A stretch of 64,000 nt of DNA from Tetmemena sp. SeJ-2015 (lineage: Eukaryota; Ciliophora; Spirotrichea; Sporadotrichida; Oxytrichidae), in assembly GCA_027382625.1 (NCBI GenBank), contig JAJKFJ010022503.1, positions 28,668 to 92,667 on the forward strand, read 5' to 3'. Positions 11,331 through 22,252 of this stretch are shown one piece after another. Within the stretch, counting starts at the first letter, position 1, and every line of letters begins with the position of its first letter. The position numbers were made by a program, and so were the translations under genes. Under the pieces are notes generated by a model. That model had not been told where the DNA came from. It saw only the letters and a list, made by a program, of their open reading frames with translations, and searched no databases.

Positions 11331-11963
11331 AATTAATTTAAACTTTTTTTAATTATTTTAATACTTTTCTCTTTTATTTAAAAAATAAGCTAAAGAAAAA
11401 GAATAAAGATTTTTAGTGAGCTCAATCTCTAACAGGTGAGAATTTATAAATACAAGTTAAAATTTGATAGTTTCCTTGACATTAAAAGCCTAGTCTTTAG
11501 CAAACAAGCTTATCTATTTCAGTTAAAATTTAATATATACTTTGCTAGAATTAATCTAAGTTTTTGAAGTGTTAATCAAAGCTATCTCTTCGAAAGAAAT
11601 TAAAAGTACAATGCAAGACAGTCTCATACAGTATATTAAGTTAATTTTTGAAGATAGTAGGTAGCCTCGTTCCAACAAATATTTAATTTATAAAATGATT
11701 CAAAATATAGTTAAATTAATTTATAAAATAGTAGTGCAAAGTTTGTTGACATTTTAAGATCCTAATAGCTTGAATTGAAGGGCTTAAATAGAAAAATTTA
11801 ATAGGAGAGAAATTTTAGACAACTATTTCATTTATGGTTATATATATAATGTAGATGATGATTATTTAAAATGATAAAAATATTTGTATCTGACTGTAGA
11901 TTTTGCATTCCTTTATTTTGATTGAATTACTTTACCGTTAAGTTTGTTGTTTATATTAGGAAA
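11331..11963. other. AT-rich spacer, nothing recognised
   Basis: No coding frame of convincing composition on either strand. Confidence 0.35.
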
Positions 11964-12540
11964 TCACTATGCTTCTTCCTCTTAAGACAAGTAGCCACCT
12001 GCGTTTGCTCCTTTTAATGAGCTTATTTATCCGTTCGAATGGATCACTGATTATGGCCACTAGTTATAATTACTATTCTACTTTAAAAATATTATTTCAA
12101 AAAATAAATAAAACTTAAATATTCATCTTTCTTTAAATATATGCTTATAAATGTATTACATTGGCTATATTAATAAATATGAGGGAAAAGAATTAAATTA
12201 AAACACATTCATGGTTAAAAAAATAAATAGAGGGGTGAAATTTTGTGGTAGAAGAAAAATGTTTAAAAACCCCCTTTGAACTATAACTTGATCGATAGCC
12301 AATTTATAATTAGAGTTGTTTCCTTCTTATTTCCTCTCCTTAGTATTTTTTAAGAAAAAGATATATATATATAATATTTAGGAATTAGAAACCCTAACGG
12401 GCATATAATAGTTAATCGATTTAAAGTAATTCACAAGCGTAACTCCTTTATCAGTTTGCCTAGTCACCATAAACCCATCTAGTTAGTTATTGATTTGAGC
12501 AAATAAACCTCCTTTATAGAGTATGGAGGATAAATAAAAG
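11964..12540 (-). CDS. Unrecognised protein, interrupted by a 240 bp IES
   Basis: The minus-strand 5' piece reads LYKGGLFAQINNQLDGFMVT, RQTDKGVTLVNYFKSINYYM and PVRVSNS, then continues to EGNNSNY. Removing the segment between two TTATAATT repeats (12064-12071, 12304-12311) joins NSNY to NQWPQSVIHSNGQ, then SSLKGANAGGYLSQEEEAQ and TGA at 11964-11966. The 8 bp pointer is in the same codon phase on both sides. The 5' end lies beyond 12540. The product has an acidic C-terminus. No family is recognised. Confidence 0.65.
12064..12303. other. Predicted 240 bp IES, pointer TTATAATT
   Basis: 8 bp direct repeats at 12064-12071 and 12304-12311; the interior is AT-rich. Excision gives an in-frame join in the minus-strand gene 11964-12540. 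Confidence 0.65.
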
Positions 12541-13234
12541 ATAAGAAATTTATATAATGCTAGTAAATATTTTGATAATATTTTTTAAATTCGCAAAGAA
12601 CTATAATTTAGGCATTTTAATACTCTGAGTAGATCTCTCAAACATAAAAGTCTTTAAATTTCTTTAAAAAAATGGAATTCAAAAGATGTGATTATTATTT
12701 CTATCTCCATAAATCAAATTAATTTTATTATTGACTTAGTTTATATAAAATAAATTTCATAAATAATTTTTCTAGAATAAATAATATTTAGATAATGAAA
12801 TTTGATATTAATTGTTAGCAAATGTAATTTTGATAATATTGTTTTGAAATTGCTATAACTGATAATCTTAGGCTTTAGTTAATGTGTTATTTTGATAAAA
12901 GCTAGTTCTTTAGCTTAATTCGTTGATGGGACTCATACTTCCCTCATATTGGGTGTATGGCTTAGTTGATTGTTGCTTTTTATTTGAGCTTGAATTCTGA
13001 ATTATGTTACTGTACTCAGATTGTGCCATTTGATTAATATTTTAACTTTTATATTTATCTTAAAGCATTTATATATGCCCTTTTATAAAATGTTAACCCT
13101 TAGAGTTAATTTTAAAATATGAATTGAAGAGTAAAGAATGAATAAATTTTACTGTTCATATAACCATTTAAGCATTATTGCAAATATAAAATCCTATTTA
13201 TATTAATATTTATATATAATAAATGTAGAAAATT
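12541..13234. other. AT-rich spacer, nothing recognised
   Basis: Low-complexity A+T-rich DNA. A plus-strand stretch near 12900-13020 has mixed composition but no supportable frame. Confidence 0.35.
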
Positions 13235-13612
13235 AAATTAAAATCGGAGATTTATTAAATTTTAAATGGTGAGTTGAAACTTCATGACGGCTCAAATCAC
13301 AGATTTACTCCTTGGTCAGCAGCATTTTCGATTTTAAAAAATCAAAAATTAGTATGAGTTTTTCTTTAATCATAGTCTTGACACCTCTTAGTAACAAAAT
13401 ATGATGCGAACAAACTCAAAATGGCGAAAAAACAATTTTCATAAGAACATGTGTCGCTTATAACTTGTTGCTAAGCTCTCACACAAAAGTTTTTGCAAGG
13501 GTGAAAACTTAAAATTCTTATGCTTGATCAAATGGTCTAATAATGTTTTTTAAATTTAAATTTTTTTAATTTTAATTTCTTATTTTTTATTAAATTATAT
13601 GCTATAATTCAA
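13235..13612 (-). repeat. MITE family copy 2
   Basis: Minus-oriented copy: aaaatcggagatttattaaa at the left, then gttgaaacttcatgac, cagatttactccttg and catgtgtcgcttataactt, ending in a run like tttttattaaattatatgct, which corresponds to the TATAG-type terminus. Confidence 0.75.
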
Positions 13613-13734
13613 ATTTTATAAAGCTCGGAAATCTTCTTCTAACTGGACATAGATGCGCAAGGGTTATCGTGACGTCATTAGTCACATTTACCCCTTTTGG
13701 TGTGATCTTATTTAGTAGTAAAGACGCTGTTTGA

Positions 13735-14190
13735 AGTTCAGCCGATTAGCAGACTTTTGGATTTAGCTATCAAAAATTATCGGTAGTATGTGAAACTGCT
13801 GATTAAAAAAAATATCATCGGCCCTTACTCTGTAGTTTGTAGGATCGTGATTTGTGTCTATAGTTGTTTGTGAGCTTCAATGTCTTGTTTCCTCGTGAAG
13901 AGTATCCCACTTATGAAGCTCACACCTCCCTTGGCGATTTCTATAGCACCCCTAAACTCAATGAGAGAGGGTGTAGAGATTATTATTCTCTCAAACCATG
14001 GTCTCAACCAGTGTGGAGGGACACCACAATCCCACCTCCGTTTTAAGGACTCACACTGATTACCACACTAGATCGTCTCCAAGGGATACGAAACGGAACC
14101 AAGACGGATATTAATGGCAGACTAATCTCCCTACCTAACCATGCAGATTTTGATACCACACAAAGGGTCCTAGATTTTAATTTTGTAAAT
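13735..14190 (+). CDS. Unrecognised protein fragment
   Basis: About 150 codons open on the plus strand, with better than average codon composition from 13864: NVLFPREEYPTYEAHTSLGD, FYSTPKLNERGCRDYYSLKP, WSQPVWRDTTIPPPFQGLTL, ITTLDRLQGIRNG. The Trp, Pro and Gly content argues against chance AT-rich sequence. An upstream TGA at 13732 limits the frame. No family is recognised. Confidence 0.5.
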
Positions 14191-14226
14191 TAATAATTAT
14201 TGTTCATATAATTTAAATTAAATAGA

Positions 14227-14425
14227 ATGGGCAATACTTGTGTCGGAGAAAACAACTAGCCAGAAACTGACCTTTCTAACAAACCTGTATGAAATTTATA
14301 TTCTAACGTTCTTATATTAATTTATACATTATAGGAAGTAGGCCCTATCTAGACATACACTGATGATAACTAAACATAAAAAGAATTACTATCATCCAAT
14401 TTTTAAGGATTCATATTCTATTAAA
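14227..14425 (+). CDS. N-terminus of an MGNTCVG-type (myristoylation/palmitoylation signal) protein
   Basis: ATG at 14227 gives MGNTCVGENNQPETDLSNKP, the Met-Gly-Asn-x-Cys start typical of N-myristoylated and palmitoylated proteins; plant and protist calcium-dependent kinases often start this way. A 48 nt GT-AG intron (14287-14334, gtatga...ttatag) joins in phase to EVGPIQTYTDDNQTQKELLS. Without splicing a TGA follows at once. No kinase domain follows in the window, so the CDPK idea is inference; only the membrane-targeting signal is directly seen. Confidence 0.6.
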
Positions 14426-14866
14426 TAAATGCAATAAATGACTGCCTAAATAAATTTAGTCTGATTTAAAAAAAAGTTGGGAGATCAATTTAAAAAAGCT
14501 ATAGAGCTTTAATTATTTTTATCTTCTTTAGATTAACATAAAATCTTTATCAAATAATTCCAGTAAAATTTGTATTCTTCTATTGATTATAGTCATACTA
14601 AAATTAACTTTTCTTCCGAAAAATTAATGTAAATCACTAAGAGTAAATTTTGCAGCATATAAAATACTTTAGTATTTATCTCCACTTTATTGCAACTGTA
14701 ATTTTCAGATTCTATTTTATCTTAATTTTTATAATTTGAATTTTAAAAGCTTCTAAAATATAATTTATCATATAATTTATTTTTTATTTTAATTAATTTT
14801 GTAAATTTTTTTATTTTTAACTATATTTAATAATTATGTTATTTAGTTGTTATTCTATAAACAGAG
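14426..14866. other. AT-rich spacer/IES
   Basis: No coding frame of supportable composition. It separates the MGNTCVG piece from the CDGSH gene. Confidence 0.35.
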
Positions 14867-14867
14867 A

Positions 14868-15112
14868 AGCCAACATGCGCTAAAAGAGGACCATACCCAG
14901 TAGAATTGAAATAGGGTGAAACTTACTATTGGTGCTCCTGTGGGAAGTCAAAGAACTAGCCATTCTGCGATGGATCTCACAAAGACACCTCATTCTAGCC
15001 ACTCCAATACACCCATTAAGATCAAGATTAAATAAAGCATCTCTGTGGCTGCAAACACTCTAAAACAAAGCCATTTTGCGATGGAACTCATAATAATCAA
15101 ATTGACTGGTGA
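14868..15112 (+). CDS. Two-domain CDGSH iron-sulfur protein (CISD3/MiNT-like)
   Basis: CDGSH-type 2Fe-2S protein. Domain 1: RGPYPVELKQGETYYWCSCG then KSKNQPFCDGSHKDT. Domain 2: HLCGCKHSKTKPFCDGTHNN. Each has the C-x-C-(x)n-C-D-G-[ST]-H ligand set (three Cys and one His). The tandem arrangement and the opening 'R-P-V-L--G--Y-WC-CG' match the CISD3 (MiNT) type, small proteins usually of the mitochondrial matrix involved in iron/redox homeostasis. TGA at 15110-15112 follows directly. The mature part is complete; the start codon and any transit peptide lie upstream of an apparent intron or IES boundary near 14868. Three Gln codons are TAA/TAG. Confidence 0.9.
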
Positions 15113-15305
15113 TCATCTTTGTCCTCACAATTTTACCTTTTTAATTTTTGAATTCGGAATATACCTTAAAATACCTGCTACTTTTCATAGTATTTAATAT
15201 GATAATAACTTCTTATGTTTCACTAATTAATATTTGATTTCAACATCATAGAAATTAAAATTAAAAGCGCCAACTTATTATAATTTTTATTATTTTAAAA
15301 TTCTC

Positions 15306-16715
15306 ATGAACTACCCCTACGGCTCTCCTTCAAGACCTAATGTAAGCATCATAATAAAATAGACTCTCTCTTATTCTATTAAATTCTTAACTTAATTGAT
15401 TTCTCCATGCCATTAGAATTAACTAAGAAATTTCAATGTAAAAATAGCTAATCAACAAGTTAACTCTAAATCATTAATACATTTCAAAAACAAATCTTTT
15501 TAGCTTTAATTTTCAATATCCTAATTAAATGGCTAACCTGAGATGGCATAAATTGAATTTTGTCATATGAATTTGTTCTTCTGAATCTTTGAGTCTATTC
15601 TTTTATAATTATTTACTTGACTTAAATTGGTTGATAAGTATCCTAATTAAGTTGTAGAAGTTTCATGAATAGTTCAATGGATAGCATGTGTCTCAGTACA
15701 ATATGCAATAAGAATTCCTTCCCGAATTGGCGAGTTAAATATATGTTCATAATACTCAAGTCAATTTCCAACCTCAAATCAGAAGAGATTATATCGATCC
15801 CCTATCAAGGTTTCCTTAAGATTAGTTCCAACATAATTTAAATAACTATTCTCCCTCATATCATCAATACGATTAACCATTGTACCAGCACTATCCAAAC
15901 CAAAACTTTACCTCATTATAAAACCATAACTAAATTCACTCGCCACATTAAAGCTACAATTGAAATTCAAAAATAAACAATTTTCAAAATCCTCACTACA
16001 AGTAGTCTATTCCCCCTACTCCACCTTATCAATTTCAAAACTCATATGTTTAAAAGCAAATTGCACAGAAGTAATCAAAAATATTTATTACCATAATAAA
16101 CATTAAAAATTATTTAACAAATTATAAGATATTAGCTAAAACATATATTTCTTATTAAAATTATTCATGCATGATTTATTTTCAATGAGAATCTTTTTCT
16201 GTTAAAATTGAACTTTGATTTGTCTAATTATTAATTTAAAAATAATTATTCAATTTAATAAATATCCATATAAATATTGGTTTATTGAATTATTTCAGAT
16301 TTATTTATAGAAAAATTTATAGTTTGATGATTAAGAGTGCAACATCTAAATTGATATAACTTTTATAATTCTTTTATTTTCGACTATTTAATTAAATTGT
16401 TGGTATTTATGTATAATAATATTATTTAAATGATGAGAAGAAGAAGTAATAACAAGATTTGAAGACACAGTAGAGATAAAACAGTGATAAGCAAAGAATG
16501 ATGATGAATACCTACAATAGATTCGAGGATTAATAAATTTAATAAGTGGAAGAAGAGAGCAATGACACTAGATTTAATGAGATGATCGAAGATTCGATAT
16601 TTGATAGATATAGTGCAATTGACGTAGATGATTCTCCTAGTCACGGTCCTCATGAAACTAACAACCAAGATTAGTCTTTCGTACTTAACATAGATCCTAT
16701 TGGAGAACCTAATTA
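15306..16715 (+). CDS. Gln/Asn/Pro/Tyr-rich low-complexity protein with two predicted IESs
   Basis: ATG at 15306 starts MNYPYGSPSRPN, followed by a gtaagc donor; an acceptor at about 15651 leads to LQKFHEQFNGQHVSQYNMQQ, and the MDS runs to about 16075. An in-frame TGA at 15961-15963 is removed by a 21 bp IES. A second IES, 16067-16441, joins ...QIAQKQ to QQDLKTQQRQNSDKQRMMMN, then NRFEDQQIQQVEEESNDTRF and an acidic region (SAIDVDDSPSHGPHETNNQD). The composition is prion-like (Q/N/Y/P). The function is not recognised. The plus-strand pieces at 17536-17829 may be a further exon. Confidence 0.7.
15956..15976. other. Predicted 21 bp IES, pointer ACAATT
   Basis: ACAATT occurs at 15956-15961 and 15977-15982. 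Removing 21 bp deletes the only in-frame TGA and joins SYN to FQNPHYKQ. Confidence 0.65.
16067..16441. other. Predicted 375 bp IES, pointer AGAAGTAAT
   Basis: A 9 bp direct repeat at 16067-16075 and 16442-16450, in the same codon phase on both sides. The interior is strongly AT-rich. Confidence 0.75.
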
Positions 16716-17535
16716 ATCATTTTCAAAATTAGCTCTAATTCTATTTAACGATGTAAACAAGATTCATCCCTTAAGCAAAAATTTTAATTAAATTAAAAAT
16801 TTTATTTTTAATTAAAAAAAAATTTTTAAACAATTTTAAAATAATATTATTTAAATTTTAAACTATAATTTTTAAAAACATTTTTTTTTAATCTAAGTTT
16901 AATTTTAATTGTTAGTTTTTGGGTTTGAAATTTTTAAAATTTTAAATTTTTTTTAAAATTTTAATTTAAATTAAAATTTAAGAAAATTAAAGAAAAGTTT
17001 TTTGAAAATTATGAAAAGAAAGAATAATTAAAAAATTTTAAAAGAAACTTTTAAATCTAATTTTTACAATATCTAAACATAGGATTTTCTTATAATTTTT
17101 AATAAAATGTTCCAATGTCAGCAATTCTTGATTTTCAGAATGCTTCAGATATAATTATTTGGATCTTTTATCAATATTGTTAAGATGTTAAATTTTAGTC
17201 CTCTGGAAGGCTTTCTAGAGAATATACAAACTTATCTAAATAGAGTGTTTTATCATCGTCTTTTATAAATAGGATACAGTTATTTGGTTTTTATTTAACT
17301 ATCGAATTATTTTTGTTCTTACGAACAGTAATTTCCAATTTTTTTAAATTTGTAAGTATTATTCCTTTTCTTCAGAACTAATTATTTAAATGAATTAATT
17401 TTGAGACTTAAATGATTCATATTTGCTTTAAGCTTATATTCAAACTATAAATTAAGTTTTCACGAAGTTAGAATCATAGATAGAATCAATTTATCCTTTA
17501 ATTATGTTATAAAATGTTGATTTTGATTTTAGAGT
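16716..17535. other. AT-rich region with homopolymer runs
   Basis: 16790-17060 is almost pure A/T with long runs. A short plus-strand frame near 17190-17300 (PLEGFLENIQTYLNRVFYHR) could be an MDS but overlapping frames are also open. Confidence 0.35.
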
Positions 17536-17829
17536 TAGCAAGATGATTTCAGGGTCCCCATCTATATATAACAAATCCCAGATGCAGAATCTAAATAAGG
17601 AAACTTCAAAATTCCAGAATAGTGGTTAGGATTAATGCAGTGAATGAATGAATGATTCATAAGTGGTGGTCTCCCAAAAGCAAATTTAGGAAATAATCTC
17701 GAATGCAACTAGCAACCATGACTTGTAGTTTGATAAAAATGGCTAGGAAAGGCCAGATGATCTAGTTAAAATTCTTTTCACTACAAAGATTAGACAACTC
17801 ACTCAAGCTCATTTCAAAATTGTTTCAGT
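17536..17829 (+). CDS. Unrecognised Gln/Asn-rich exons with a 24 nt intron
   Basis: Plus-strand exon reads RVSKMISGSPSIYNKSQMQN then LNKETSKFQNSGQDQC. A 24 nt GT-AG intron (17640-17663) covers an in-frame TGA within a gaat repeat; after it the frame continues MVVVSQKQIQEIISNATSNH and LVKILFTTKIRQLTQAHFKI up to a gtaag donor near 17829. The composition resembles the gene at 15306, of which it may be part. Confidence 0.5.
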
Positions 17830-18045
17830 AAGATTTCCAATCTTTAAATTTTATTGCTTTAACATTTTTTTTAATTATCATAGTTCATTTATGAAAAAGT
17901 AATTAAAGTATACCTTTTCTTTAATTATTTATTAAATCCATTTATATCAAATTATAACTCAAAATTTTAAATAATTCTTTATAATCGAAAATAATTTTAT
18001 TTCGAACGAATTAGAGTAAATCTACTATTAAAGAGAAAATTTAGG

Positions 18046-19615
18046 GTATATTGTACGTGGACTTACCACTCGACCTGTGGACTTTGGGCCTGGAATATGG
18101 ACTTAGAGCCTAGAATGTGGGCTATAAAATAAAAATATAATAATGGATTAATTGTAAAAAATTAAAATTCTATAAAAATATTAAAGAAAATAAGCAATTA
18201 TTATAAAGATTACTCTGCTGCATTAAATTTATAAGCTACACATAACTTAGGGATGTCAGTCATGTATTAAATAAATTGAGCTTTTACTGTAAGAAGCCAA
18301 TGCATTAAGCTTTCATTTACTTTAGTTAGTTAGCTTCGAATTCAATATTTTGAGAATGCTGGTGGCTGTTCCATATAATTGCTAATAATTATAAAATTTA
18401 ATTTGATATGCTTTTGAGATTTTACCAGATAGATTAGAGATATTAGTTCGGATTCTTACTATAACTTTCGCAAATATAGGCAATAAAATTTATTGGAAAA
18501 TTAATGAAAAAATCACAGAAAGTTCTATCAAGAGTTTAGCACAACCAAGCGCTCTTTCAAATAATATGAACATAAGAGGAGCTTTCGTGAATGATTCTTT
18601 CGATAAATACAAATACAACTTAAACTTATCCTTTAGAGGTTTCTCATTCAAAAAGACTTAATTGAATTAAATTATTGAGTATAAAAAAAATAATCAAGTT
18701 CCAATCTAGAGATCAGGCTTCATTAAACAACTCAAGCATTATTAAATAGGACTTCCATAGGAAGATTAGATATTAAGAATTAGGGTCATTTATATTATTA
18801 TTGGTTTGACTATTTAATACCCCAACCTGTCCCCCTCATAAATATGGGGGCTCATACGGTCTCACTCCAATGCATCACCGGTACTCTCTAGACGTACTGA
18901 CCACTGACCAGGGTGGCCATAGCCGATAGCAGCAAGAGGATGCCACTCACTGCACAGGGCAATAGGAATCCCTGCCGTTCAAACCCTCCCTGACTGAGGG
19001 CGTGAGCGGCCGGTCACTTGAGGCAAAAGAAAGGGGAAAATGTTCGCAAGAATAAGAAATTTTAATAAGTATTTTTTAAATCTTTAGCAAGCATTTAAAG
19101 CTCTAAGCAGTTTTTGCGATCGAAATTATCATTTGCAATAATTTAATCCTATACTAATATTTTAAATATAATATGATATCTGAAATATAGCTTTATTCAT
19201 AATTTGTTAAAGTAAGAGAGTTATATATAATTTAATTAACATTACAAAAAGGTTTAAATTTCTAATAAAAAGCAAAACTAAATCTTTTTTATTATTAAAT
19301 ATAATTAAATTAGTAGTTAAAAAATACCTATTAATTTTTAGACTCAGTAAGACTTTGTAAAATTTCAATTTCATCTATATAATATCAAACAAATAAGTCT
19401 TTGCTTTTTAAATTTACAAAAAATACAAAATAAGTCCACTTTTTAGGCTGCAGGTCCACGCTCTAGGCACAAAGTGCTCAGGAAAAAATGCAAGTCCATG
19501 TTCTAGGGCCAAAGTATAGGGAAAAAGTGTTATTCCTTATTCCAGGCAAAAAGTGATTATGTAAAATAGTCAGTCCTCGCTCCAAGCACGAAGGCCACTT
19601 ACCATCTACCCGAAA
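18046..19615. mobile_element. Inverted-repeat element with degenerate internal subrepeats (about 1.57 kb)
   Basis: Left end 18046-18130 carries repeated units of the form ctttgggcctggaatatgga; right end 19440-19615 carries the inverted counterparts (for example ccatgttctagggccaaagt). A family-2 repeat sits in the middle (18785-19025). No ORF of its own was recognised. It lies immediately upstream of the PHD gene. Confidence 0.55.
18785..19025 (+). repeat. Family-2 dispersed repeat, copy 1 (B-box-like motif)
   Basis: Shares the blocks agcaataggaatccctgccg, ttcaaaccctccctgactga and gggcgtgagc...ggtcac with copies at 38628-39420 and 52093-52690. It is GC-richer than its surroundings. GTTCAAACCC resembles a pol III B box, but no tRNA fold was found. 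Confidence 0.75.
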
Positions 19616-19689
19616 ATTTATTTAAAATTAATAATTCATCAATTCATATGGCAATAAATTTAATAATATTTTTAATTTCTGAATAATAG

Positions 19690-22095
19690 GACTACACGAT
19701 ATTTTAAAATGATGCTAAATGTGACATTTGCCTTTACAGAGGTGAAAAGTTTGATGATAAGGTAGACTATTTGATTTAATGCTCTTATTGTCTGGCTTGG
19801 GTGCATCAATCTTGCTATGGAAGGGAGCTGTAATCCCATTGAATCAACAAAAAGAGGATGAGAGAAAAAGATTACTTTAATTGTGAAAGATGCCAGACAT
19901 TTAAATCAGAGTAAATCCCAGATGTGTTTCAAATCAAGTGCATATTCTGCGATTGCTTCAAAGGTATTATGAGAAAACTCAAAAATGAAAGTTGGGTTCA
20001 TTTTACATGCATTAACTTTATTCCAGAAGTTTACCCAGAGGACGAAATTGAACTTAATCAAGTTAAATAAAAATATAATCATTAGAATATTCTACAGCAT
20101 TATAAAATTTAAAGATTACTAAAGAACCCTTTTCTTTTTATTTATATACTTAATTAAACAATTTTTGTCTTAAAAAGTTATAAGTAATATCGATTACAGA
20201 AGCTGAATTAATAAATTTTATAATTGCTAGATTTTAATAAGAAAAAATTATCCTGCCTCAATTATCACAATTTATTATTTGGTTCTAACAAATTGTGCAG
20301 TGCGATTTTAAAAGAAAATATATAAGAGGAAGGATATTTTAATTTCGCTTAACAAATCACAATACTTATATCTCTTTTTTAATAGATAATTTGAAGCACC
20401 TGTATTGTTGTTTCAATTGATAAAGGAATTTTGCGACAAAAGCGAATTGAATAAACTATTGCTATAAAGTTTTAGATAGATTGAGAGAACCTTTTGTTAC
20501 GCCCCCTAAAAAAATTGAGGGTTGATATTTCTCAATTGGTACCGATTATTATCAAGCAGAGTGATAATTTATTCTTATCTATTGTTTTAATAAACTAAGC
20601 CTTTCTTTTTAAAGTATTTTCTTTTGAAACGAGCTTTAAATTGGTTATATAACTGACTCATTTAATGATTAATATATATTATAATAATACGGAATGAAAA
20701 ATTTATTGATCCTTTATTTTCTATAAATAATAAAATTAGGAAAAAATAAATTTAATAAAAGTAGAGGGTAAACTTTATCCAAATAGAAGGCATTAAGAAT
20801 GTAGTTTTTGCAATATAGCTTCAAGTGCAGTTACTATAGACTGTGACTATAAGAATTGCAACTTCAAATTTCATATTAACTGTGGAATCAAATTCAATTT
20901 AATAAAGCCAGTAGAGTTTTTACATTAGGATTCAGAAATAAAAGACCTTTATGCAGTATTTTGCGAAAAACATGATATCATTGCTGCAAAAGAAATTAAA
21001 CAATGGGGCTTTAGAAATTAAACCCATTAATTTTATTTTATTTAATATAAATTCCAATTCAACTTTTACAATTATTCAAATTTTAACTTAGCTCATTGTA
21101 ATCATTATAAGTAAAATGCAACTTACAATATAAAATATGTATTGGTAAAATTAAATCAAAATATCTCCTATAAATTAACAGCAAATATTACTTCTGTTTC
21201 TAATTTAATTTTTCAATTATTTAAATGATTATTTGTATTTAAATGAAATAGAAGTATTTTTAACTAAATTTTTATTTTTAAGGAATAAAATTTTATTGAT
21301 TAATTTATTTATTTTTTTAACTTTTTATTAAATTTATTTAAAAATAAATAAGATATAATATTTTTGGTGTATTAATGTTGTTAAGACTAACCTGTATAAA
21401 AAAGAAAAAAGCTCTAATTAAGGATTTTATGACGATTATACATCCAGTAAAAGCACAAAATAAGTGCGCAGATTGAATAAAAAGCAAAATTTATAAAGAA
21501 TCTTAGATTTGCCTATGTACTCCAAGAAGTCCAATCCATTTTATCAAAATTAAATACCAACTTAACGACCCAGCTAAAAAATCCAAGATTCTTGTTAAAT
21601 TGATATTACAAATATACTTATATGCCAAAGTTTTTATAAAACTTAAAGTTACTTTAATAAATTGTGACATTTATTAATTCTTAAAGCTTCAAAACTTCGC
21701 AAATGCTCTAATTAGTATAACTCAACTGTAAATTTACTGCATAATAGGTAAGAGAAAATAAGTATAAATAAAATTTCATAGAAGAATTATTTTTCTAAGT
21801 CAATAAAATATTTTAATGAAGTTTCTTTTATAGAAGTTGACATCTTAAGGATGTAATTTGGATTAACTTAACTAAAATCAAAATTTAATTAAAATATGTC
21901 GAATAATAGAATATGTTAAATACATTTTATTAATTTTGCTATACATCTACTAAATCTATGTTAAAAAAGAACAATCAAACCTGACTAAGACAGACTACTC
22001 AAAATGAATGAAATAGAATATTAATTCAAGAAGACGATGAGAGAAATAATAAGTTAAGGGAACGTTTTATCTTACTCTTTTGAATTAAAATTAAA
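19690..22095 (+). CDS. PHD finger + zinc knuckle + extended PHD protein (JADE/BRPF/AF10 type)
   Basis: Chromatin-reader type protein. PHD1: CDIC-x(n)-CSYC-LAWVH-QSC-YG...NCERC. Zinc knuckle: IKCIFCDCFKGIMRKL then NESWVHFTCINFIPEVYPED, the 'WVH--C---PEV' hallmark. ePHD: ECSFCNIASSAVTIDCDYKN, CNFKFHINCGIKF...VFCEKH. A 27 nt GT-AG intron (19830-19856) inside PHD1 removes a TGA and restores the usual CYG-x-C spacing. Three predicted IESs (720, 400 and 387 bp; pointers AACTT, AATTAA, TAAAAAA) join in frame, the first exactly between PEV and the ePHD as domain spacing demands. After the ePHD the protein is basic (KSTKQVRRLNKKQ). The PHD-knuckle-ePHD order is typical of histone-H3-binding scaffolds of acetyltransferase complexes. 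The end is uncertain beyond 22095. Confidence 0.88.
20051..20770. other. Predicted 720 bp IES, pointer AACTT
   Basis: AACTT at 20051-20055 and 20771-20775. Excision joins PEDEIEL to YPNRRHQECSFC, giving normal knuckle-to-ePHD spacing. Confidence 0.7.
21016..21415. other. Predicted 400 bp IES, pointer AATTAA
   Basis: AATTAA at 21016-21021 and 21416-21421, same codon phase; excision joins KQWGFRNQ to GFYDDYTSSK. Confidence 0.65.
21575..21961. other. Predicted 387 bp IES, pointer TAAAAAA
   Basis: TAAAAAA at 21575-21581 and 21962-21968, same codon phase; excision joins TQRPSQK to RTIKPDQDRLL. Confidence 0.65.
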
Positions 22096-22252
22096 CTTTT
22101 TTATTTTTAATAATTTTAAAAGTTTAAACTTAATTGACTAGCTTATTAAAGAATTTTATAAATATTTGTCAAAATAATATCAAATTGCTTGAATACCTTA
22201 TTTATTGACATTATAATTCTTTTGAATGAGTTAATAATTAAGGGAATTAAAG

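Noticed and set aside
16426..16668. Minus-strand Leu-rich 80-codon ORF
   Set aside because: Antisense of the Gln-rich plus-strand gene; CAA/TAA/TAG-rich coding gives Leu-rich antisense frames.
20392..20520. Plus-strand open piece reading FEAPVLLFQLIKEFCDKSEL
   Set aside because: It falls entirely inside the 720 bp segment that the PHD/ePHD spacing shows must be removed; probably a chance frame (or an unrelated embedded piece).
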